NCBI RefSeq assembly: GCF_000185505.1
Contig: NZ_GL622359.1
Location: 1,027,412 to 1,091,411, forward strand
DNA from: Pseudoramibacter alactolyticus ATCC 23263
GTDB taxonomy: Bacteria > Bacillota > Clostridia > Eubacteriales > Eubacteriaceae
DNA length: 64,000 nt
Direction of reading: 5' to 3'
Shown here: in pieces, positions 58,894 to 64,000 of the stretch
Layout: every line of letters begins with the position of its first letter
Position numbering within the stretch: position 1 is the stretch's first letter
Translations under genes and position numbers: made by a program
Notes under the pieces: generated by a model
Databases searched by the model: none
What the model was told of the DNA's origin: nothing
The model's input: the letters and a program-made list of their open reading frames with translations, nothing else

Positions 58894-59575
58894 CGTCAAT
58901 CACCATCCGTCTGAGAATTTCCGCCTCGAGACTCCGGGCGTTGTGTCTCTTCACGATGTTGATAATCGCTTCAAGGGTGTCCACCTCGTAGGTGGGCTGC
59001 GCCTGGGCAAGGGACGCTCGGGTATTGTAGCCCCAATCAACGGCCGCCACGTCGATGCCTGCCCGACGGCAGGCTCTGATGTCCCGCACTTCATCCCCGA
59101 CGTAGAGCATCTCCGACGGGCGGATATGCAGCTGTCGGCACAGGCGCAGCAGCCTGCGATCCTTGCCGAAGAACGCAGCGCATTTTAAAAAATCAAAATA
59201 GCCGTTCAGATCATAACGCATTAAAAACGCGTGGACATTCTTCGCCGTGTTGGAGGTGAGGATGCCGCAAAAGAGCGTCCAGCGCCGCAGCTCGGCCAAA
59301 AAATCACCCAGTTGATCGTGGAAGGGCATGATCTCATCCTGACGAGCCGCGAGCTGCTTGCCGCCGTATCGGATCAGCTTTCCCAATCGCCGCACCGGAA
59401 TGTGCAAATGCCTCAGCACATCGGCCATGGCCATCTCTTTAATCGCGCCGATCGCTTCCGGCTCGATGGCTTCCAAGCGATAGTGCCGGGCCATTTCGTT
59501 GTAGACTTTAAGCATGAGGGCTTCCGTGTCTGCCAGCGTGCCATCGAAATCAAAACACACACATTTGTAAGCCAT
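58886..59575 (-). CDS. HAD-family phosphatase
   Basis: A 229-residue HAD hydrolase with motif I FDFDGTLADT (residues 8-17; nucleophile Asp and acid/base Asp), ILTSNTAKNVHAFL (motif II Thr/Ser), a Lys in FFGKDRR and motif IV YVGDEVRDIRACRRAGID. It resembles phosphoglycolate phosphatases of the Gph/PpaX type; the true substrate cannot be told. It begins the HAD-cca-rsmA unit and overlaps cca by eight bases. Confidence 0.9.
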   Translation of the reverse strand: MAYKCVCFDFDGTLADTEALMLKVYNEMARHYRLEAIEPEAIGAIKEMAMADVLRHLHIPVRRLGKLIRYGGKQLAARQDEIMPFHDQLGDFLAELRRWTLFCGILTSNTAKNVHAFLMRYDLNGYFDFLKCAAFFGKDRRLLRLCRQLHIRPSEMLYVGDEVRDIRACRRAGIDVAAVDWGYNTRASLAQAQPTYEVDTLEAIINIVKRHNARSLEAEILRRMVIDDA

Positions 59576-59724
59576 GATCGAAGCCCCCTTTCACTAAACT
59601 CGTCTCGCTGCCGATTTGTCTTAATTGTCCAACAGGATTGATCAATTTTCAATAAAAATCTTTATTTTATGATAAAATAAGCTTAAAAAACACGCAGAGA
59701 GCGAATGCCCATTCTCTTACGCCA

Positions 59725-59748
59725 TTCTGAGACAACATCGTCTCAGAA
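59725..59748. repeat. Perfect inverted repeat upstream of the his promoter
   Basis: TTCTGAGAC and GTCTCAGAA (nine pairs) around AACATC. No T-run follows on either strand, so it is not a standard terminator. It lies 47 bases upstream of the his -35 and could be an operator or the 3' hairpin of an unseen small RNA. Nothing else is recognised in the roughly 220 bases between the HAD gene and the promoter. Confidence 0.55.
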
Positions 59749-59794
59749 GTTCTGTCATCAAAGGATTTCAGGCGTATTAAATTCAATACACCCG

Positions 59795-59823
59795 TTGACC
59801 CCGCGCGTGACCCATGATAAGAT
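59795..59823 (+). promoter_or_regulatory. Promoter of the histidine operon
   Basis: TTGACC, 17-base spacer, TAAGAT on the plus strand, about 48 bases before hisZ. The transcript would have a short leader with no T-box or attenuator. Confidence 0.7.
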
Positions 59824-59871
59824 AAGAGCATCGCTTTATTACGCTACTGTATAAAACAACGAGGAGACTTT

Positions 59872-61134
59872 ATGTTGACCAATTACACCATCGAGGGGTT
59901 TGAGAACATCCAGTATCAGGGGTTTCGATCGTTAGCCGCCATCGAAGCAAGACTCAAAAAACTTTATCAGTCCTACGGCTACCATCAGATTTCAATCCCG
60001 ACCTTTGAATCCTTCGATCAATTTATCACCGACAACACCATCCCGGGCGACGAGCTCTTTAAATTCATCAGCCGCAAGGGCAAAGTGCTGGCCCTCAAGC
60101 CCGACGCCACCCTTTCCGTGGCGCGCATGGCGGCCATCAACCACCACGACCCCGGGGAAATCATCAAATTTTTCTATCAAACCAATATTTATCGCCACTT
60201 TGCCGCCCCCAGCGACGTCAAAAAAGAAATCACCCAAATGGGCGTCGAATTCTTTGGCGATACCGCGCCGGAGTGCGATGGCGAAATCATCGCGCTGGCC
60301 ATCGAGTCGCTGCGGGCCAACGGCATCACGGACATTCAAATTGATATGGGTCATGTGGGCTATATCAATTATCTGCTGGATGAGCTCGCCCTTTCCGAGA
60401 GCGACCGCACCGCGCTGATCAGCCTCATCGACAATAAAAACATCGGCGACATCCGCGCCTTCCTGGACGCACGTGAGTGCAATCCCACCATCGCCGAGAT
60501 TGTGCTGCAGCTGCCCCGGCTTTACGGCAAGCCGAAGGAAACCTTTGAAAGGATGCGCACCCTCTGCATGAACGACAAAATGCGGGCGGTGGTTGCGGAT
60601 CTGCAGGCCATTTACCGCCATCTCGAGGCGGTAGGCTTGGCTGATGCCGTCACCTTTGATCTCGGCTTCACCAGCGCGATGCATTATTATTCCGATCTCG
60701 TGTTCAAGGCCTACGTCGGCGGCTGGGGCGCGCCCATCATCGACGGCGGCCGCTACGATACCCTGAGCCGAAAATTCGGCATCGACCGGCCGGCCTGCGG
60801 TTTTGCTGTCGACCTGCTGGGCCTGATGGACTATATGGATCAGCACGGCCTGCTCGACGACGCGCCGGAACCCCATCGCGTCATTGTCTATACCGAGAGG
60901 GCAAAGCCCCGGGCCTTTGCCCTCGCCGCCGATCTGCGCCGTCAGGGACTCCCGGTGGAAATCTTCTGCACCGCCGAACTGCCGGAGCACGCCATCGTCG
61001 CCCTGCGATCCCAGCCGCTTTACCGCGACAGTTATTTCTACGCAATCACCGCCGACGGTCTCTTTCAATTCAAAAATAATCAGCTGATGCCGATCAAGGC
61101 CATCAACGCGGCTAAAACCCGGCAAGGAGAATAA
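59872..61134 (+). CDS. hisZ: ATP phosphoribosyltransferase regulatory subunit HisZ
   Basis: HisZ is a catalytically inactive histidyl-tRNA-synthetase-like protein that forms a complex with short HisG and confers histidine feedback. The 420-residue product has class II synthetase-like segments (LYQSYGYHQISIPTFE, KPDATLSVARMAA, FFYQTNIYR, FDLGFTSAMHYYSDLVFKAYVGG) but no anticodon-binding domain comparable to HisRS. Next to a short hisG this identifies HisZ. Start behind GAGGAG; first gene of the operon. Confidence 0.95.
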   Translation: MLTNYTIEGFENIQYQGFRSLAAIEARLKKLYQSYGYHQISIPTFESFDQFITDNTIPGDELFKFISRKGKVLALKPDATLSVARMAAINHHDPGEIIKFFYQTNIYRHFAAPSDVKKEITQMGVEFFGDTAPECDGEIIALAIESLRANGITDIQIDMGHVGYINYLLDELALSESDRTALISLIDNKNIGDIRAFLDARECNPTIAEIVLQLPRLYGKPKETFERMRTLCMNDKMRAVVADLQAIYRHLEAVGLADAVTFDLGFTSAMHYYSDLVFKAYVGGWGAPIIDGGRYDTLSRKFGIDRPACGFAVDLLGLMDYMDQHGLLDDAPEPHRVIVYTERAKPRAFALAADLRRQGLPVEIFCTAELPEHAIVALRSQPLYRDSYFYAITADGLFQFKNNQLMPIKAINAAKTRQGE

Positions 61135-61135
61135 C

Positions 61136-61777
61136 ATGGTTCAAAAAGAAAATGCCAAAATAAAAATGGCGCTGGCCAAAGGACGCGTCGCCAACAAAAC
61201 CATCGACCGGCTCAAGGAGATCGGCTACGTCTTCCCCGACTACGCCAAGGACAGCCGCAAACTCATCTTTACCGACACCACGAACACCGTCGAATTTTTC
61301 CTCGTCAAATCGCCGGATGTCGGCACTTATGTCGAAAAGGGCGCGGCCGATATCGGCGTCGTCGGCCGGGATGTGCTTTTGGAGCACCCCGCCAACGTGT
61401 ATGAACTGCTCAACCTCAACATCGGCCTGTGCCGCATGTGTGTCGCCGGCTTTGCGGGCACCAAAATTCAATACAACCGCAAACTCACCGTGGGCACCAA
61501 ATATCCCCATATCGCCAAAACTTATTTCAATCGGCTGGATCAGCCGGCGGATCTGATCACGATCAACGGCTCGGTAGAACTCGGCCCCATCCTCGGTCTG
61601 TGCGACTGCATCGTCGACATCGTCGAAAGCGGCAGCACCCTTCGGGAAAACGGGCTCGTCGTGCTTGAGACGCTGTTCGAAATCAGTTCTCGGCTCATCG
61701 TCAATCAGGTCAGCTTGAAAACCAAAAGCCAAGCCATTGACCCCATCATTCAAAAATTCGAGGCGCTGGCCCTTTAG
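61136..61777 (+). CDS. hisG: ATP phosphoribosyltransferase HisG (short form)
   Basis: HisG condenses ATP and PRPP in the first step of histidine synthesis. At 213 residues it lacks the C-terminal regulatory domain of the long form and so depends on HisZ. Motifs are KMALAKGRVANKTI, ADIGVVGRDVLLEH and the PRPP loop DIVESGSTLRENGL. The start follows the hisZ stop by one base. Confidence 0.96.
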   Translation: MVQKENAKIKMALAKGRVANKTIDRLKEIGYVFPDYAKDSRKLIFTDTTNTVEFFLVKSPDVGTYVEKGAADIGVVGRDVLLEHPANVYELLNLNIGLCRMCVAGFAGTKIQYNRKLTVGTKYPHIAKTYFNRLDQPADLITINGSVELGPILGLCDCIVDIVESGSTLRENGLVVLETLFEISSRLIVNQVSLKTKSQAIDPIIQKFEALAL

Positions 61778-61807
61778 CCCGCCCCGCCGCTTTCAGGAGA
61801 GAACACC

Positions 61808-63097
61808 ATGCAAAAATTAACCTATCGGGACAGTATCGGCCAGCTGGACCGCCTTTTAAAACGAAATGAAGCCGATCAGCAAAGCACTCGCGACGGCGTG
61901 CTCGCCATCATCGACCGCGTCAAGGCCGAGGGCGACGCTGCCCTGCGCGCGCTGACCGCCCAATTCGACGGCTGCACCGTCACCAATCTGAAGGTCAGTG
62001 CCGAAGAAATCGACGAGGCCTTCGCCGCTGCCGATCCGAAACTCGTCACCGCCATCGAAAAAGCGGCGGACAATATCCGCGCCTTCCACAAAAAACAGCT
62101 CGAAACCACCTGGACCTACGAGCCGGCACCGGGGATCACCCTGGGACAGCACATCACCCCCATCGAGCGGGTCGGCGTGTACGTGCCCGGCGGCAAAGCC
62201 GCCTATCCATCCACCGTGCTGATGGACACCATTCCCGCCGTCGTCGCCGGGGTGAGCGCCATCGCCATGGTCACCCCACCGGGCGAGGACGGCAAGATCA
62301 ACCCGAATATTCTCTGCGCGGCTAAAATTGCCGGCGTCTCCGAAATTTACAAAGTCGGCGGCGCCCAAGCCATTGCGGCACTGGCCTACGGCACCGAGAC
62401 CATCGCGCCGGTGCACAAAATCGTCGGACCGGGCAATATTTTTGTCGCTACCGCCAAGAAGGAAGTCTTCGGCAAGGTGGCCATCGACATGATTGCCGGG
62501 CCCAGCGAAGTGCTCGTGCTTTGCGATGGCTCTGCCGATCCCGAATGGATCGCCGCCGACCTGCTCTCCCAGGCCGAACACGACGAGATGGCCATGCCCA
62601 TTCTCGTGACCACCGACGACGCCTTTGCCGACGCCGTGATCGATGAGGTTTATCGCCAGATCAAGGCCGACCTGCGTCGCAAAGCCATCGCCAAGAGCGC
62701 TGTCGATCACTTCGGCTTTGTCTTCGTTTGCGACGATTTAGACGAAGCCTTTGAGCTGGCCGGCCGCGTCGCTCCCGAACACATGGAGCTGGCTCTGCCC
62801 GACGCCAAAGCCTATCTCGACCGAGTGCAGAACGCCGGCGCCATCTTTCTCGGCAGCTACTCGCCCGAGCCCCTCGGCGATTATTTCGCCGGCCCCAACC
62901 ACACCCTGCCCACCTCCGGCACGGCAAAATTCTCCTCGCCGCTCGGCACCTACGACTTTATCAAGCGCTCGAGCATCATTGAATACGGCGAGGCCAATCT
63001 GCGCGCCGTCGCCGACGATATCGTCACCTTTGCCGAAGCCGAAGGCCTTGACGCCCACGCCAAATCCATCGAAAGAAGATTCAGAAAGAAGGTTTAA
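61808..63097 (+). CDS. hisD: Histidinol dehydrogenase HisD
   Basis: HisD oxidises histidinol to histidine in two NAD-dependent steps. The 429-residue protein has ERVGVYVPGGKAAYPSTVLM, KVGGAQAIAALAYGTETI, IAGPSEVLVL, the zinc-site QAEHDE and the conserved PEHMEL and GPNHTLPT motifs. Start ATG behind AGGAGAG. The gene order ZGDC is common in Firmicutes. Confidence 0.97.
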   Translation: MQKLTYRDSIGQLDRLLKRNEADQQSTRDGVLAIIDRVKAEGDAALRALTAQFDGCTVTNLKVSAEEIDEAFAAADPKLVTAIEKAADNIRAFHKKQLETTWTYEPAPGITLGQHITPIERVGVYVPGGKAAYPSTVLMDTIPAVVAGVSAIAMVTPPGEDGKINPNILCAAKIAGVSEIYKVGGAQAIAALAYGTETIAPVHKIVGPGNIFVATAKKEVFGKVAIDMIAGPSEVLVLCDGSADPEWIAADLLSQAEHDEMAMPILVTTDDAFADAVIDEVYRQIKADLRRKAIAKSAVDHFGFVFVCDDLDEAFELAGRVAPEHMELALPDAKAYLDRVQNAGAIFLGSYSPEPLGDYFAGPNHTLPTSGTAKFSSPLGTYDFIKRSSIIEYGEANLRAVADDIVTFAEAEGLDAHAKSIERRFRKKV

Positions 63098-64000
63098 ATG
63101 ATGGACTACACTGCCAAACTTACCCGCCCCTGTGTCCGGGTCCTCGAAGCCTATCAGGTGGTCCCGCCGAATTACAAAATTATTTTAAACGCCAACGAAA
63201 ATCCCTATGATTTTCCCGACGCCCTCAAAAAAGCTTTTTGCGAACGCATGATGGCCACCACTTTCAACCGCTATCCCGATCCCACAGCGGCCGCCGTGCG
63301 CGAAGAGCTCGCCGCCTACACCGGCGTCGCCGCCGATCAGATCGTTGTGGGCTGCGGCTCGGACGAAATCATGGCCATGCTCGGACAGACCTTTATCGCT
63401 CCCGGCGATGTGGTGATCGGCCACGCCCCCAGCTTTTCGATGTATGAAATCTGGAGCGTCATCGCCGGCGGCCGGTTTCTCTGGGTGCCGGACAACGCCG
63501 CCTATCATCACAACGTCGAGGGCATCATCAACACCGCAAAAGAAAACAACGCCAAGCTCATCTATTTGTGCTCGCCCAATAACCCGACAGGCGGTCTCTT
63601 CCCCCGCCACGACGTGATCCAAATTCTCGAGGAGACGGACGCCCTGGTGGTCCTCGACGAAGCCTATATCGAGTTTAAAAGTCCGGAGGATTCCCTGGCC
63701 CGCCTGGTTGACAGCTACGGCAATCTGCTCGTAATGCGCACCCTCTCCAAAGCTTTCGGTCTCGCGGGGGTCCGCTGCGGTTATTGTCTCGGGCCGAAGC
63801 CGCTCATCGACATGATCAGCAAAGTCAAATCGCCCTACAACCTCAACAAACTCACCCAGGAAGCGGCGCTCATCGGGCTTCAGAACCGCGACAGGCTCCT
63901 CGCCCGGGTGAAAACCCTTAACGCGGAACGCCACCGGGTTTACCGGGCGCTGCTCGCTTTTGATCTCGGCCGGGTGTTCCCGACCGCCGCCAATTTTATT
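63098..64000 (+). CDS. hisC: Histidinol-phosphate aminotransferase HisC (3' end cut by window edge)
   Basis: A PLP enzyme that makes histidinol phosphate from imidazole acetol phosphate. From the ATG at 63098 (a second ATG follows at once) 301 codons stay open to the window end; the family has about 350-370. Seen are LNANENPYDFP, the GCGSDEIMAML loop, LCSPNNPTGG, LDEAYIEF and the PLP lysine in TLSKAFGLAGVRCGY. It follows the hisD stop directly. Confidence 0.95.
   Translation, partial: MMDYTAKLTRPCVRVLEAYQVVPPNYKIILNANENPYDFPDALKKAFCERMMATTFNRYPDPTAAAVREELAAYTGVAADQIVVGCGSDEIMAMLGQTFIAPGDVVIGHAPSFSMYEIWSVIAGGRFLWVPDNAAYHHNVEGIINTAKENNAKLIYLCSPNNPTGGLFPRHDVIQILEETDALVVLDEAYIEFKSPEDSLARLVDSYGNLLVMRTLSKAFGLAGVRCGYCLGPKPLIDMISKVKSPYNLNKLTQEAALIGLQNRDRLLARVKTLNAERHRVYRALLAFDLGRVFPTAANFI

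Noticed and set aside
1-64000. CRISPR array, rRNA operon, prophage or intact insertion sequence
   Set aside because: No regularly spaced repeats, rRNA sequence, phage structural genes or transposase genes were seen.

Overview
The window reads as chromosome from an anaerobic, Gram-positive Firmicute of class Clostridia, probably a non-spore-forming Eubacteriales/Eubacteriaceae-like lineage. Supporting this are a dcw cluster with a PASTA-bearing PBP, MraZ and DivIB-type FtsQ; Shine-Dalgarno sites close to AGGAGG; sigma-A-like promoters; a short HisG paired with HisZ; and an OLE-type RNA beside an OapA-like membrane protein. The species cannot be named from the sequence. No spoIIGA, sigE or sigG follows ftsZ; nrdR follows directly.

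Layout. 1-13.1 kb (minus): division/cell-wall cluster mraZ-rsmH-ftsL-PBP-murF-mraY-murD-ftsW-murG-ftsQ, then ftsZ-nrdR from its own tandem promoters; ftsA, murE, murC and murB are absent. 13.1-26.8 kb: Hsp33, a MATE exporter, a decayed VOC-family gene, an LTA-synthase-like sulfatase with a membrane partner, a lipoprotein, a ComEA-like protein, serC-serA-DUF1015, MgtE and a DUF1275 protein.

26.9-39.4 kb (minus) is a visibly AT-richer island holding the most unusual content: a sugar-phosphate operon with a class II aldolase fused to a PHP phosphoesterase, a HAD phosphatase, four DeoC-like aldolases, an FGGY kinase, a large transaldolase-like protein and a two-subunit transketolase. Downstream lie decayed remnants (short-chain dehydrogenase, glycerol-dehydrogenase-like and unknown pieces) and a GntR/HutC-type regulator. 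A promoter inside the operon carries a palindrome between its -35 and -10, and a related palindrome lies at the operon head. Near-identical terminator-type direct repeats (22 of 24 bases) flank the island. No transporter or sugar isomerase is encoded, so the substrate is open.

39.4-47.2 kb (minus): glycerol dehydrogenase, tRNA-Arg(CCG), and the unit OLE RNA-oapA-tlyA-nadK-argR-recN-lgt. The roughly 670-base gene-free stretch 46486-47153 has its own promoter and terminator and is called an OLE RNA mainly on context. 47.2-56 kb: pyrE (+), prfB and secA (-), a long DUF5317-like protein, hibernation factor, and an LCP-family ligase (+). 56-59.6 kb (minus): an orphan EutL-like microcompartment shell protein, rsmA, CCA-adding enzyme and a HAD phosphatase. 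59.7-64 kb (+): histidine operon hisZ-hisG-hisD-hisC, with hisC cut by the window end.

The flanking regions are mostly housekeeping: envelope synthesis, amino-acid and nucleotide synthesis, translation and secretion. The island is an accessory catabolic module apparently under local GntR control. Functions are assigned from motifs and family knowledge only; no database search was run.
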